64,000 bases of DNA from JAYQKL01 sp049889535 (GTDB lineage Bacteria; Pseudomonadota; Alphaproteobacteria; RS24), in the NCBI GenBank assembly GCA_049889535.1, contig JBMHDF010000017.1, positions 1-64,000 on the forward strand, given 5' to 3'. The position numbers were made by a program, and so were the translations under genes. A model generated the notes under the pieces. The model made no database searches. It had not been told where the DNA came from and saw nothing but the letters and a program-made list of their open reading frames with translations. This document shows, one piece after another, positions 26,636 to 36,400 of the stretch. The first letter of the stretch is position 1. Each line of letters starts with the position of its first letter.

Positions 26636-28450
26636 TTGACCAAAACCGATACGCAAAGTCAGCACAATCAAGACAACAACCAGGCGCGTCAATCTATTGT
26701 TGGGCGCATGGTGTCTGTTTATCTACGCCCTTATCTCAAGCTGATTTTTATTGGTATTATTGCCAATATTTTAGTCGCTGGCGCGGCGGGCTCGCTGCCA
26801 TGGTTTATCCAGCAGGCTGTCGATAGTGTTTTCACCAATGGTGATCGTGAAAAATTATGGCTTATCCCCATCGGCGTGATTATTGTGTCACTCATTCGCG
26901 GGGGTGCCACTTATTTGTCGGGTGTGATTTTAAATTATGTCGGCCAGCGCATAACAGCGACCCTGCAATCCGATGTTTTTGAAAATCTTGTGCAAGCCGA
27001 TTTGGCATTTATTTCAGAAACCCATACAGGCAATCATGTGGCGATTTTTCTAAATGATGCCAAACAACTGGCCAATGTCATTAATAATACCGTGATTAAC
27101 CTGTTTCGGCATTTGCTCACATTGGTCATGCTGACAGCTATGATGTTTGTCATGAACTGGTATTTGGCAACTATTTTTGTAGTTATTGTGATACCCGCAG
27201 GCGCGGTTTTAATGCGCCGTTTGAGCAAAGTCACGCGCCGCGCCGCACATGATGGCTTGACCGAAACTGGTGAATTATCGTCACTGATTTCTGAGACATT
27301 AACTGGTTTGCGCGTCGTCAAAGCCTATGGGCAGGAGCAGCGCCAAATTGCCAATGCCCGCAAAACCATCGAGCGGGTGCTTGATTTTACCATGCGCGCC
27401 GTCAAAGCGCGCTCAGCAGCCTCGCCTGCGGTTGAGGCTCTGGCTGGCGTGGCGATTGCAGGGATTATTTTTTGGGGCGGCTATGAGAGCATTCGCGGCA
27501 ATTTGACAGCCGGCGAATTTATGGGCTTCATCTCGGCCTTACTGATGGCTTATCAACCTTTGCGTGCGGTCGCTAATTTACCCGTACTCATGCAAGAAGG
27601 TGTGGCAGCTGGCATGCGGGTGTTTCATATTATCGACACAAAAACTGAAATTGTGGACACGCCAAACGCAGCTGATTTAGTGATTAAAAAAGGCAATATC
27701 AGTTTTGAGAAAGTCTCATTTTCATATAAAAACCGAGACACGCAGGCTTTAAAAAATATCTCGCTGGACATTACTGAAAAAGGAACCATCGCTTTTGTTG
27801 GCCCATCCGGAGCGGGCAAATCTACATTGTTAAATCTGGTTTTACGATTTTTTGATACAACCAGTGGCGTGGTTAAAATTGATGGGCAGGATATTCGCTC
27901 GGTTAGCTTGAAAAGCCTTCGCGAGGCCACCGCTTTGGTCACGCAAGAACCATTTTTATTTGATGATACAATTGCTGCCAATATCGCCTATGGAACACCC
28001 GATGCGCGTATGGAAGATATTCAGGCTGCGGCTAAAGCTGCCGCGGCAGAGGAGTTTATTCTCGACTTCCCCGACGGCTACCAAACTAGATGCGGTGAAG
28101 GGGGGATGCAATTATCTGGCGGGCAACGTCAACGAATCGCCATCGCCCGCGCAATGCTCAAAAATGCGGCCATTTTATTATTAGATGAAGCCACATCAGC
28201 ATTAGACACCGCCTCCGAACAGCAGGTTCAAAAAGCGTTGACGCGTTTGATGAAAAACCGCACCGCACTGGTCATCGCTCACCGATTATCGACCATCATG
28301 AACGCCGATTGTATTTATGTTATTGATAAAGGCCAAATTGTTCAGTCTGGCACGCATCAGCAGCTCTTAACTCAAGGCGGGCTTTATGCCGATTTATATC
28401 ACGCTCAATTTGAGAAGTCCGACATGGCGCAGGGGTCACGCGAGGAATAA
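26636..28450 (+). CDS. MsbA-like ABC exporter (lipid A flippase candidate)
   Basis: A 604-residue half-transporter with an N-terminal six-helix exporter domain (about residues 35-320) and a C-terminal ATPase. Walker A is GPSGAGKST (about residue 388), the signature is LSGGQRQR and Walker B is ILLLDEATSALD. The gene is directly followed by waaA, lpxK and a late acyltransferase gene, which supports a role in flipping lipid A-core (MsbA). Similar exporters with other substrates cannot be excluded. The start is a TTG at 26636 with GGA upstream; the first ATG is 24 codons further in. Confidence 0.85.
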   Translation: MTKTDTQSQHNQDNNQARQSIVGRMVSVYLRPYLKLIFIGIIANILVAGAAGSLPWFIQQAVDSVFTNGDREKLWLIPIGVIIVSLIRGGATYLSGVILNYVGQRITATLQSDVFENLVQADLAFISETHTGNHVAIFLNDAKQLANVINNTVINLFRHLLTLVMLTAMMFVMNWYLATIFVVIVIPAGAVLMRRLSKVTRRAAHDGLTETGELSSLISETLTGLRVVKAYGQEQRQIANARKTIERVLDFTMRAVKARSAASPAVEALAGVAIAGIIFWGGYESIRGNLTAGEFMGFISALLMAYQPLRAVANLPVLMQEGVAAGMRVFHIIDTKTEIVDTPNAADLVIKKGNISFEKVSFSYKNRDTQALKNISLDITEKGTIAFVGPSGAGKSTLLNLVLRFFDTTSGVVKIDGQDIRSVSLKSLREATALVTQEPFLFDDTIAANIAYGTPDARMEDIQAAAKAAAAEEFILDFPDGYQTRCGEGGMQLSGGQRQRIAIARAMLKNAAILLLDEATSALDTASEQQVQKALTRLMKNRTALVIAHRLSTIMNADCIYVIDKGQIVQSGTHQQLLTQGGLYADLYHAQFEKSDMAQGSREE

Positions 28451-29743
28451 ATGCCGCTTGTTTATTACGCTTATATTGCTCTGACATGGCTGCTCCTGCC
28501 CTTTATCTGGATATTTCTCAAATGGCGATTGGCAAAGGGGCGTGAAGAGGCTGGGCGATTAAAAGAACGACGGGGCTATGCCTCTGCACCGCGCCCTGAG
28601 GGGAAATTAATTTGGTTTCACGCGGCAAGTGTTGGTGAGGTGAATTCCATTTTACCCTTGATTGAAGATTTTCTTGCTCATATTAAAACCACGCAAATGC
28701 CTGTTTCCATATTGTTAACAAGCGGCACAACCACCTCGGCACAAATACTCGCGCGCAAAAATATATCCGGTGTACTTCATCAATATGTGCCAGTGGACCA
28801 ATCTTTATTTGTCCGCCGTTTTTTAAATCACTGGCGCCCTGATTTGGCGGTATTTGTGGAGTCAGAAATTTGGCCGAACCTCCTGCGTTACTTACATAAG
28901 CGTGCCACCCCCACAGTTTTGATTAATGCGCGCATGTCCGAAAAGTCTTTCGCGACCTGGAAACGCATGCCCGGAAGCATACAAAGATTACTCGGGTATT
29001 TTGATAGCATTTTGGCACAAGATGAATTTAGTGAAACACGCCTACTCAATCTGGGCGCTAGAAACCTGCAGACGCCTGGCAATCTTAAGCTGGATTCGCC
29101 GCCCCCAAATTTTGACGCACAAACGCTGGCGCAGTTAAAAACCCTCATCGGACAGCGCCCTGTTTGGCTGGCCGCCAGCACGCATCAAGGTGAAGAAGAG
29201 CAAATTGCGCGCACACATAAAACCCTGAGTGTGGATATTCCAGATTTGCTAACCATCATAGTGCCGCGTCATCCCCATCGCGGCGGCGATATTCAACAAA
29301 GCCTTAAGCCTTTTGGACTGACGACAAAATTGCGCTCTCAAAACCAACAACCCGATGAAGATTGCGCGCTTTATATAGCTGATAGTCTGGGTGAATTAGG
29401 CTTATTTTATAGCCTTTGCCCAGTGAGTTTTATTGGTGGGTCCTTAGTGCCGCATGGTGGACAAAACCCGATTGAAGCGGCGCTGATTGGTTCTGCGATT
29501 ATCACTGGCCCTTATCATCAAAATTTTGCAGCGGTTTATCGGCACTTTTTAGAAGCCGAAGCGGTGTTTAAGATTGCTGATAATATCGAACTGACCTCGA
29601 TATTAAATAGATTGATGAAAAACCCGCAACTGGTTGAGACGATGCAGAGCAAAGCCTTAAATAGCTGCGCTCAACATGGCGGCGCACGACAGAAAACATT
29701 GGCGCATTTAATAAAAAAAATAAATCAGCAGGAGGGCGCATAA
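28451..29743 (+). CDS. waaA: 3-deoxy-D-manno-octulosonic acid transferase
   Basis: WaaA (KdtA) transfers Kdo from CMP-Kdo to lipid IVA at the cytoplasmic face of the inner membrane. The 430-residue protein has an N-terminal membrane anchor and the GT30 signatures FHAASVGEVNSILPL, ESEIWPNLLRYL and GGSLVPHGGQNPIEAAL, then GPYHQNF. The ATG directly follows the exporter gene stop with no gap, and the stop abuts lpxK. Confidence 0.95.
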   Translation: MPLVYYAYIALTWLLLPFIWIFLKWRLAKGREEAGRLKERRGYASAPRPEGKLIWFHAASVGEVNSILPLIEDFLAHIKTTQMPVSILLTSGTTTSAQILARKNISGVLHQYVPVDQSLFVRRFLNHWRPDLAVFVESEIWPNLLRYLHKRATPTVLINARMSEKSFATWKRMPGSIQRLLGYFDSILAQDEFSETRLLNLGARNLQTPGNLKLDSPPPNFDAQTLAQLKTLIGQRPVWLAASTHQGEEEQIARTHKTLSVDIPDLLTIIVPRHPHRGGDIQQSLKPFGLTTKLRSQNQQPDEDCALYIADSLGELGLFYSLCPVSFIGGSLVPHGGQNPIEAALIGSAIITGPYHQNFAAVYRHFLEAEAVFKIADNIELTSILNRLMKNPQLVETMQSKALNSCAQHGGARQKTLAHLIKKINQQEGA

Positions 29744-30859
29744 ATGAAAGCACCTCGTTTTTGGCAACAACCACCAACTCTGTTAAGCCATATTTTGCTG
29801 CCTCTTGGTGCTGCTTACAGCATGGCTGGGCAAACAAGGCTCAAAATGGCAACACCCAATCACTGTGGGCGGCCCGTGATTTGTGTTGGCAATATCAATA
29901 TGGGCGGCACAGGCAAAACACCTGTGAGCCTGATGCTGGTAGAATTATTGCAACAGGCCCAAATACAAACTGCGATTTTATCGCGCGGTTATAAAGGCAC
30001 AATCTCTAGCCAAACGCCCACCCATGTAGACCTGCAAAAACATGACGCCAATATGGTGGGAGATGAGCCCTTTATGATGGCGCATCATGCGTCGGTTTTT
30101 ATTGGCGCCGAAAGAGAAGCGGTCGCCCGTTTTGCGCTACAATCGCAGCACCAAAAATTGGGGCAAATGCCAGATGTTTTTATCATGGATGATGGATTAC
30201 AAAACCCGCAGCTCAAACGCGCCTATAATTTAGCAGTTATTGATGCTGAAATCGGTTTTGGCAATGGGCGGGTTTTTCCAGCTGGCCCATTGCGGGAAAA
30301 ACCAGAAAATGCCCTAAAGCGCCTTAATGGTGTTATCATCATGCACCCTATTTGGGATTTCAAGACCCCACAGCCTAAGGGCGCTATGCGCAATGATGTT
30401 GCGCAGTTTATTGCTAGTTGCGAAGCACAAGGCATAGATGTGTTTCATGCTTGTTTAAAACCAAAAGCGGATATTCAGCCGCAGGAAAACGCCAATTACA
30501 TCGCCTTTTGCGGCATTGGGCGGGGCGATAAGTTTTTCAATATGTTGACGGGTTTAGGGTTTGCATTATCAGAGACAATAGAATATCCCGACCATCATGC
30601 TTATAGCCTGCGTGATGCTGAGAAAATTCTGGAATTGGCAGACCAGCACAAGGCGAACATTGTGACTACAGAAAAAGACCATATGCGTTTGCTCGGCTTG
30701 CCAGCGCCAGACCCGCGCGCGAAACTGTCCCAAAAGTTGCAAACTGTGCCGATTACATGTGCCCTAGCTGAAGCACAAAACTTATTAAACAGATTGCAAA
30801 CCGCCATGGCTGACGATATGCAATCTAGATACTATACAAATTTCGAAGCCCTGATATAA
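29744..30859 (+). CDS. lpxK: Tetraacyldisaccharide 4'-kinase
   Basis: LpxK phosphorylates the 4' position of the tetraacyl disaccharide to make lipid IVA. The P-loop is VGNINMGGTGKTPV (about residues 49-62), and the family blocks LSRGYKG, VGDEPFMMA, DDGLQNPQLKR and FPAGPLREKP follow. The ATG is adjacent to the waaA stop and has a GGAGG. At 371 residues it is slightly longer than the E. coli enzyme (328). Confidence 0.95.
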   Translation: MKAPRFWQQPPTLLSHILLPLGAAYSMAGQTRLKMATPNHCGRPVICVGNINMGGTGKTPVSLMLVELLQQAQIQTAILSRGYKGTISSQTPTHVDLQKHDANMVGDEPFMMAHHASVFIGAEREAVARFALQSQHQKLGQMPDVFIMDDGLQNPQLKRAYNLAVIDAEIGFGNGRVFPAGPLREKPENALKRLNGVIIMHPIWDFKTPQPKGAMRNDVAQFIASCEAQGIDVFHACLKPKADIQPQENANYIAFCGIGRGDKFFNMLTGLGFALSETIEYPDHHAYSLRDAEKILELADQHKANIVTTEKDHMRLLGLPAPDPRAKLSQKLQTVPITCALAEAQNLLNRLQTAMADDMQSRYYTNFEALI

Positions 30860-30866
30860 ATTGGCC

Positions 30867-31814
30867 ATGAAAAAAATAACCGACATATTGCGCAAGGCTA
30901 TCTTGCCACTTCGCTATGTTTTTGAAGCGATTTTTGCCTATATATTAATCGGCTTAATCCGTCTGCTCGGGCTTGAGCGCGGCGGCGCTTTTATGGCTTT
31001 TATGGCGCGGTTTTTTGGTCCAATAACCCGTGTTCACCATGTCGCACGCGATAATCTTAATCGCGCTTATCCTGAAAAATCCTATGCAGAAATCGACCTC
31101 TTAACCAAACAAGTTTGGGAAAATGCAGGACGCACATTTGGTGAATTGGTCAATCTAGATAAATTATATCGTGACCATGAGACACGGCTTACAATTAAGG
31201 GGGCAGAAAAAGCCAAGAATGTTGCAGCGCAAGGGCGCGGGCTAATTTTATTTTCAGCCCATATGGGAAATTGGGAGTCAATGTCGATGGCAATTCGTCT
31301 GTCAGGGCTTGATGCAACAGGTGTTTACCGCCATGCCAATAATCCAATTCTCAATCGTTGGATGATTAAAAAACGCCTTGATAATGTGATTTCTCATCAA
31401 GTGCCAAAAGGCAGTCAGGGCGCAAAAGAGCTGATTAAACGTCTGAAACAGGGCGCTTCTATTTGCATGCTGGTTGACCAAAAAATGAATGATGGGATTG
31501 AGGCGCAGTTTTTTGGCCGGCGCGCCATGACACCATCAGCTGCAGCCAGCATGGCCCGGCGCTATAATGTCCCGCTTATGCTGATCACCAATAAACGAAC
31601 AGCCGCGTGCCAATTTGAAGTTGAATTCCATGATGCATTTGAGGCAGATAAGACAGATGACGCCGCTGCTGATATTTTGGCGACCACACAAAAACTAAAT
31701 GACCAGTTAGAAGCGGCGATTAATGAAAAGCCAGGTCAGTGGTTATGGCTTCATAAACGGTGGAAAAAACGCGATGATGACCCGCTTGCAGATGCGAATT
31801 TTGACCCGCTTTAA
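30867..31814 (+). CDS. Lipid A late acyltransferase (LpxL/HtrB family)
   Basis: This membrane-bound enzyme adds a secondary acyl chain to Kdo-lipid A. The catalytic HX4E motif is SAHMGNWES (about residues 132-140), with the downstream MLVDQKMNDGIEAQFFGR block. A hydrophobic N-terminal segment anchors it. I use the ATG at 30867 (315 residues), seven bases after the lpxK stop, rather than the TTG two codons earlier. It ends the plus-strand lipid A cluster and overlaps the convergent M23 gene by four bases. Whether it acts as LpxL, LpxM or LpxXL cannot be told here. Confidence 0.9.
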   Translation: MKKITDILRKAILPLRYVFEAIFAYILIGLIRLLGLERGGAFMAFMARFFGPITRVHHVARDNLNRAYPEKSYAEIDLLTKQVWENAGRTFGELVNLDKLYRDHETRLTIKGAEKAKNVAAQGRGLILFSAHMGNWESMSMAIRLSGLDATGVYRHANNPILNRWMIKKRLDNVISHQVPKGSQGAKELIKRLKQGASICMLVDQKMNDGIEAQFFGRRAMTPSAAASMARRYNVPLMLITNKRTAACQFEVEFHDAFEADKTDDAAADILATTQKLNDQLEAAINEKPGQWLWLHKRWKKRDDDPLADANFDPL

Positions 31815-32671
31815 TCCTTTAAATTAAGTTGTTGTTGTTGTTTTTGACTTAACAATTTTGCTGGGTCGAGCCGTTTATTTTGCCAATAAACCCGCCAATC
31901 AAGATGCGCGCCTGTGCTACGCCCCTGCTTTGCGCCAATCGCGCCAATTATTTGGCCTTTTTCAACCTTATCACCTGCTTTGACGCGCACCTCGCCAAGA
32001 TGCAAATAAGCCGAAATCACATCCAGCCCATGGTCAATAAAAATCAACCCGCCTTCATAATACATGTCTGTTTCAGCCAATGTCACCCGACCCGCTAACA
32101 TGGCGTGAACAGGCGTGCCAGCAGGTGCGGCAATATCCAGGCCATAATGGGGGCGGCGCGGCTCACCATTAAAAATGCGTTGAGAGCCATAAACGCCACT
32201 GACTCGCCCCTTTAAAGGCAAATGAAACCCATCACGAAAAGCGGGTAAATCAAATTGACTGGTTCGCGCCTGTCGTTTTTGTTTGGCTTCTGCAGAAATC
32301 CTGGCCAGAACATGCTCAGGCGGAGTGACATATTTTTGTTCAACCCCTTCAATATGCTGAATATCATAAACACCAGCGGTGATGGTTTTTCGAATATTTT
32401 GAATTTCACCATTTTTGCGCAAAATAATATGGCTTTCGCCTTTGGCATCACGCCCATACCCAAACACGGCTAATTGATTATGCACCTTGACGGTAATGCC
32501 ATCCACCTCAAGCGCAATATCAGGCGCGAGTTGCATAGCGACCAAACTGCCAGCTGAAAAATCACCTGAAACAGTCTCAACCCAATCAGATTTTGTGATG
32601 CTATCATCAAGCGGCACAGGGGTGAGGTTCAACAAACCAGCAAAGAGCAGATTTGAAAAAAAACCAGCCAT
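31811..32671 (-). CDS. M23 family (LytM-domain) exported peptidase
   Basis: A 286-residue cell-envelope protein with a short hydrophobic N-terminus (FSNLLFAGLLNLTPV), a middle beta domain and a C-terminal M23 domain. The first zinc-ligand pair is in RRPHYGLDIAAPAGTPV, and FIDHGLDVISAYLHL follows. At the third site, where most family members have HxH, this one reads GAHLDW. It should cut or bind peptidoglycan cross-links, although the changed ligand leaves activity open. The stop overlaps the convergent acyltransferase stop. Confidence 0.88.
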   Translation of the reverse strand: MAGFFSNLLFAGLLNLTPVPLDDSITKSDWVETVSGDFSAGSLVAMQLAPDIALEVDGITVKVHNQLAVFGYGRDAKGESHIILRKNGEIQNIRKTITAGVYDIQHIEGVEQKYVTPPEHVLARISAEAKQKRQARTSQFDLPAFRDGFHLPLKGRVSGVYGSQRIFNGEPRRPHYGLDIAAPAGTPVHAMLAGRVTLAETDMYYEGGLIFIDHGLDVISAYLHLGEVRVKAGDKVEKGQIIGAIGAKQGRSTGAHLDWRVYWQNKRLDPAKLLSQKQQQQLNLKD

Positions 32672-32676
32672 AAAAA

Positions 32677-32892
32677 CTAAGCCTTTTGGTTGTTTTGATG
32701 CGCGATTAAAGAGGTTTGTGCATCTAGATAAGCTTCTTGGCGCTCAACATTCCAATAGCGCAACATCTCAAGTAAAATTGGCTTGCCAGTAATCGCACAT
32801 ATAACATGCGTGCCGGGTCGCATGATTTCAAAATCACCATCTAAATAGCGAATTTCAGCAACCGCCCCAAGTTTTATATTTTGTAAATCCAT
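32677..32892 (-). CDS. DUF2093 family protein
   Basis: A 71-residue protein of a family restricted mostly to Alphaproteobacteria, of unknown function. The typical sequence AEIRYLDGDFEIMRPGTHV followed by CAITGKPI is clear. In many relatives it lies next to lpxK and mutL; here it is between xseA and the M23 gene. The ATG at 32892 is preferred over a TTG at 32910; no clear Shine-Dalgarno is present for either. Confidence 0.88.
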   Translation of the reverse strand: MDLQNIKLGAVAEIRYLDGDFEIMRPGTHVICAITGKPILLEMLRYWNVERQEAYLDAQTSLIAHQNNQKA

Positions 32893-32924
32893 TTTGAATT
32901 CATAAGTCAATTTCGCTGTTATGT

Positions 32925-34379
32925 CTAAAATAAATCGCCTTGCTTTTCATCTGTCTTATCGGTTTTTTTGACTTTTGACGACAAAGTTTGTTTTGTTGTG
33001 ATGTGTTTTTCGGGCTTTGGCTCCATATCCGTTTTTGCATCTGTTACTTCAGCCTGCAAATGTTCATTTTGTGCCAAATGTATCGTCACCACGCCACCGA
33101 CAGGCACTTGTGCGGCTTTGCGCACCGCCTGGCCAGCAGAATCCATCACAAGCGCAAAACCACGCGCGAGCACCGATTCATGACTGAGCAAATTAAGCTG
33201 TTTGGAAATCGATGCCAGCTTTGTGCGGCGTTGGTTCAGCCCCTCTTGCTGGCGCCGTTCCAACCGCGCATGAAAATCCTGTATCCGGGTTTGATGCGTG
33301 CTGACCGATTGCGCCACCATGCGCAAAGATAAACGCTGGGTAAATTGGTCTAGCCGCGTTTTTTGTTTCTCTGTTTGGTGTGTCAGGGCAAGGTCAAGCC
33401 GCTCGCGCAAATAATCGAGTTTTTGACGCGGCACAGCTAAAATATCTTCCAATTTGGGTAAACCACGCGACAAGCCATCTAGTTGTTGCCGTCGGTTTTG
33501 CAGCAATTGCGCGCCCCCGCGTAATTGGCGCTTACCTAAGTCAAGAATTTGAGCTTGTAACTCTGCCCGCACAGGCACCGCCATTTCGGCTGCCGCTGTT
33601 GGGGTTGGCGCGCGTAAATCTGCCACATAATCCACCAAAGTAACATCTGTTTCATGGCCAACAGCTGAGATAATGGGAATGTCAGATTGCGCCACAGTGC
33701 GCGCCACAATCTCTTCATTAAAGCCCCATAAATCTTCCAAGCTGCCGCCGCCTCTGGCGATGATTATCACATCAGGGCGGGCAATATCGCCACCTGCTTT
33801 GAGCGCGTTAAAACCGGCAATGGCTTGGGCAACCTCTTGTGCGCAGGTCTCGCCCTGCACCCGCACAGGCCAAACCAATACAGGGCGCGGAAAACGGTCT
33901 TTCAGGCGATGCAAAATATCTCGAATAACCGCACCAGAGGGGCTGGTGATAACGCCAATCACATCAGGCAGATAAGGAATTGGTTTTTTGCGCGCCGCAT
34001 CAAACAACCCCTCCGCCGATAATGTTTTTTTGCGTTCTTCCAACAGCGCCATCAGCGCGCCTATGCCAGCTGGCTCAATATGGTCAATCACAAGCTGATA
34101 GCGCGATTGGCCCGGAAAAGTTGTTAGTTTGCCAGTGCAAATAACCTCCAAACCCTGCTCGGGTTGGATTGTCATTTTCTGTGCGACGCCCTTCCAAATG
34201 ACTGCTGCCAGCACAGCTTTTTCATCTTTTAAATCAACATAAAGGTGACCAGATTGCGGGCGCGACACACGCCCCAACTCACCGCGCACGCGCACATAGC
34301 CAAACCCCTCTTCAATGGATTTTTTGACCGCGCCGGACAGTTCACTTACTGAATATTCTGTCAAATTATCTTGGCTCAT
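32925..34379 (-). CDS. xseA: Exodeoxyribonuclease VII large subunit
   Basis: XseA is the catalytic subunit of the single-strand-specific exonuclease VII. The 484-residue protein has an N-terminal OB fold (VRGELGRVSRPQSGHLYVDL), the catalytic domain (VITSPSGAVIRDILHRL; IIARGGGSLEDLWGFNEE; SAVGHETDVTLVDYVAD), then a long helical region and a lysine-rich tail of about 45 residues. The small subunit gene xseB is not in the window. It is divergent from purD. Confidence 0.95.
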   Translation of the reverse strand: MSQDNLTEYSVSELSGAVKKSIEEGFGYVRVRGELGRVSRPQSGHLYVDLKDEKAVLAAVIWKGVAQKMTIQPEQGLEVICTGKLTTFPGQSRYQLVIDHIEPAGIGALMALLEERKKTLSAEGLFDAARKKPIPYLPDVIGVITSPSGAVIRDILHRLKDRFPRPVLVWPVRVQGETCAQEVAQAIAGFNALKAGGDIARPDVIIIARGGGSLEDLWGFNEEIVARTVAQSDIPIISAVGHETDVTLVDYVADLRAPTPTAAAEMAVPVRAELQAQILDLGKRQLRGGAQLLQNRRQQLDGLSRGLPKLEDILAVPRQKLDYLRERLDLALTHQTEKQKTRLDQFTQRLSLRMVAQSVSTHQTRIQDFHARLERRQQEGLNQRRTKLASISKQLNLLSHESVLARGFALVMDSAGQAVRKAAQVPVGGVVTIHLAQNEHLQAEVTDAKTDMEPKPEKHITTKQTLSSKVKKTDKTDEKQGDLF

Positions 34380-34518
34380 AGATTTATTATTACCATAGTC
34401 TGGTTCACATCAAACAGAACATATTTATTTTATGAAGAGACTTGCGAGGCTATCTTAGATTTAATAAACAAGAACAAGATAAAGCTTTAGCCATTAATGG
34501 CGCGTAAAGGAAAATAAA

Positions 34519-35793
34519 ATGAATATTCTCGTTTTAGGTGGCGGTGGCCGCGAACATGCCTTGTGTTGGAAAATCGCAAAAAGCCCAATGCTTAAAAAAC
34601 TTTATTGCGCGCCTGGAAATGGCGGGATTAACAAAATTGCTGAACCAGCCGCGCTTAATCCGGAGAGTCCGGAAGAGGTCGTCAGTTTTGCAAAACAACA
34701 CAATATTGAATTAGTTGTCATTGGCCCAGAGGCGCCGCTTGTGGCGGGGGTGGCTGATGCGTTAGAAGCCGCTGGCATTGCTGCTTTTGGACCAACGGCC
34801 TTTGCTGCCCAGCTGGAGGGCTCGAAAGGTTTCACCAAAGATATTTGCGCGGACTATAATATTCCTACCGCCGCCTATGCGCGATTTAATAAAGCCAGCG
34901 AGGCGCATGATTATCTCACCACGCACCCTGCCCCAATTGTGATTAAAGCTGATGGCCTAGCGGCGGGTAAAGGCGTCATTATCGCTGAAACAGACCAGCA
35001 AGCTCATGAAGCAGTCGATATGATTTTCGATGGCGGGTTTGGTGATGCGGGCGCCGAGCTTGTTATTGAAGAATTTTTGACCGGCGAAGAAGCCAGTTTT
35101 TTTGTGTTATGCGACGGTCATCGCGCTTTGCCGCTGGCCACCGCTCAAGACCACAAACGCGGCGGCGAAGGTGATACAGGGCCGAACACTGGCGGCATGG
35201 GCGCCTATTCGCCAGCCCGCATCATGACCCCTGCGCTGATAGAAGAAACACTAGATCGCATTATTGAGCCAACCTTAAAAGCCATGCGTGATAAAGGGCA
35301 CCCCTATCGTGGGGTGCTTTATGCAGGTCTTATGCTGACCGAAAGCGGCCCCCAGCTGATTGAATATAACGCCCGTTTTGGTGACCCTGAGTGCCAGGTA
35401 CTCATGCTGCGTCTTGAAAGCGATATTGTGCCTGCCCTTATGGCTACAGCATGTGGTGACTTAAGTGAGATTGGACTGGACTGGTCGCAAGATTTCGCCA
35501 TGACCGTTGTCATGGCCGCGCAAGGCTATCCCGGTTCTTATGAGAAAAACACAGAAATAAAACAGTTAGACAAAGCCGAAGAAACCGGCGCGGTTGTGTT
35601 TCATGCCGGCACGCAAGCGGATAATGATAAAATTTTGGCCACTGGTGGGCGGGTCTTGAATGTGACTGCGCGCGGTGAGACTGTTACACAAGCGCGTGAC
35701 AAAGCCTATCAAGCGATAGATCAAATCGACTGGCCAGCAGGGTTTTGCCGCCGCGATATTGGACATCGAGAAATTGCACGCGAAAAAGTCTGA
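34519..35793 (+). CDS. purD: Phosphoribosylamine-glycine ligase
   Basis: PurD (GAR synthetase) joins glycine to phosphoribosylamine in purine synthesis. The 424-residue ATP-grasp enzyme starts with MNILVLGGGGREHALCWKI and carries KADGLAAGKGVII, EEFLTGEEASFFVL, TGGMGAYSPA and EYNARFGDPECQV. An AAAGGA precedes the ATG. The 139-bp region upstream, shared with xseA, shows no convincing promoter. It converges with rsmD, the stops being three bases apart. Confidence 0.97.
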   Translation: MNILVLGGGGREHALCWKIAKSPMLKKLYCAPGNGGINKIAEPAALNPESPEEVVSFAKQHNIELVVIGPEAPLVAGVADALEAAGIAAFGPTAFAAQLEGSKGFTKDICADYNIPTAAYARFNKASEAHDYLTTHPAPIVIKADGLAAGKGVIIAETDQQAHEAVDMIFDGGFGDAGAELVIEEFLTGEEASFFVLCDGHRALPLATAQDHKRGGEGDTGPNTGGMGAYSPARIMTPALIEETLDRIIEPTLKAMRDKGHPYRGVLYAGLMLTESGPQLIEYNARFGDPECQVLMLRLESDIVPALMATACGDLSEIGLDWSQDFAMTVVMAAQGYPGSYEKNTEIKQLDKAEETGAVVFHAGTQADNDKILATGGRVLNVTARGETVTQARDKAYQAIDQIDWPAGFCRRDIGHREIAREKV

Positions 35794-35796
35794 TAG

Positions 35797-36360
35797 CTAG
35801 CTTTGATGCGTGTGTAAGAAAATAATTTCAGTATCCCCATATTGGCGACGGTCTGTTTCGTAAAACCCTGTTGGTGGCGCAAATTTTGATCGCTTATCCT
35901 CTTCCACAATAATCAATGCATTGGAGGATATCCATCCACCCGTAAGCGCACTCAATAATGCTTTTTCGGCCAAACCCTTGCCATAAGGTGGGTCGACAAA
36001 CACCAAATCAAATGCGTCAATATTGGCCGGACACGCCCCAAGCCGAGTGGCATCACGACGAAAAATTTTGCTCACGCCATTGGCTTGCAACTGCTCCATA
36101 TTATCACGAATAAGCCCTCGTGCCGCTGCATTATCGTCGACAAACAAACAATAAGCTGCCCCGCGTGACAAAGCCTCAAAACCCAAAGCGCCAGTGCCAG
36201 CAAATAAATCCAAAACCCGCATTGTGCTGAAAGAAAAATCAGTTAGCGCCGTCAGGATTGAAAACAAAGCCTCACGTGTGCGATCAGATGTTGGGCGTGT
36301 CAGATTATTTTTTGGCCGCGCTAAGGGCTGCCCACGCCATTTGCCGCCAACAATGCGCAT
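35797..36360 (-). CDS. rsmD: 16S rRNA (guanine-966-N2)-methyltransferase
   Basis: RsmD methylates G966 of 16S rRNA. The 187-residue product starts MRIVGGKWRGQPL, has the SAM motif VLDLFAGTGALGFEALSRGA and the catalytic VFVDPPYGKG. The ATG at 36360 has a strong GGGAGG. The frame stays open 60 codons upstream to 36540, but that region overlaps rluB and is just its basic tail read in another frame. It lies 40 bp downstream of rluB on the same strand, a common pairing. Confidence 0.95.
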   Translation of the reverse strand: MRIVGGKWRGQPLARPKNNLTRPTSDRTREALFSILTALTDFSFSTMRVLDLFAGTGALGFEALSRGAAYCLFVDDNAAARGLIRDNMEQLQANGVSKIFRRDATRLGACPANIDAFDLVFVDPPYGKGLAEKALLSALTGGWISSNALIIVEEDKRSKFAPPTGFYETDRRQYGDTEIIFLHTHQS

Positions 36361-36400
36361 CACCTGACCTCCCTTTTTGTTTTTTGCACCTGCCAGAACA

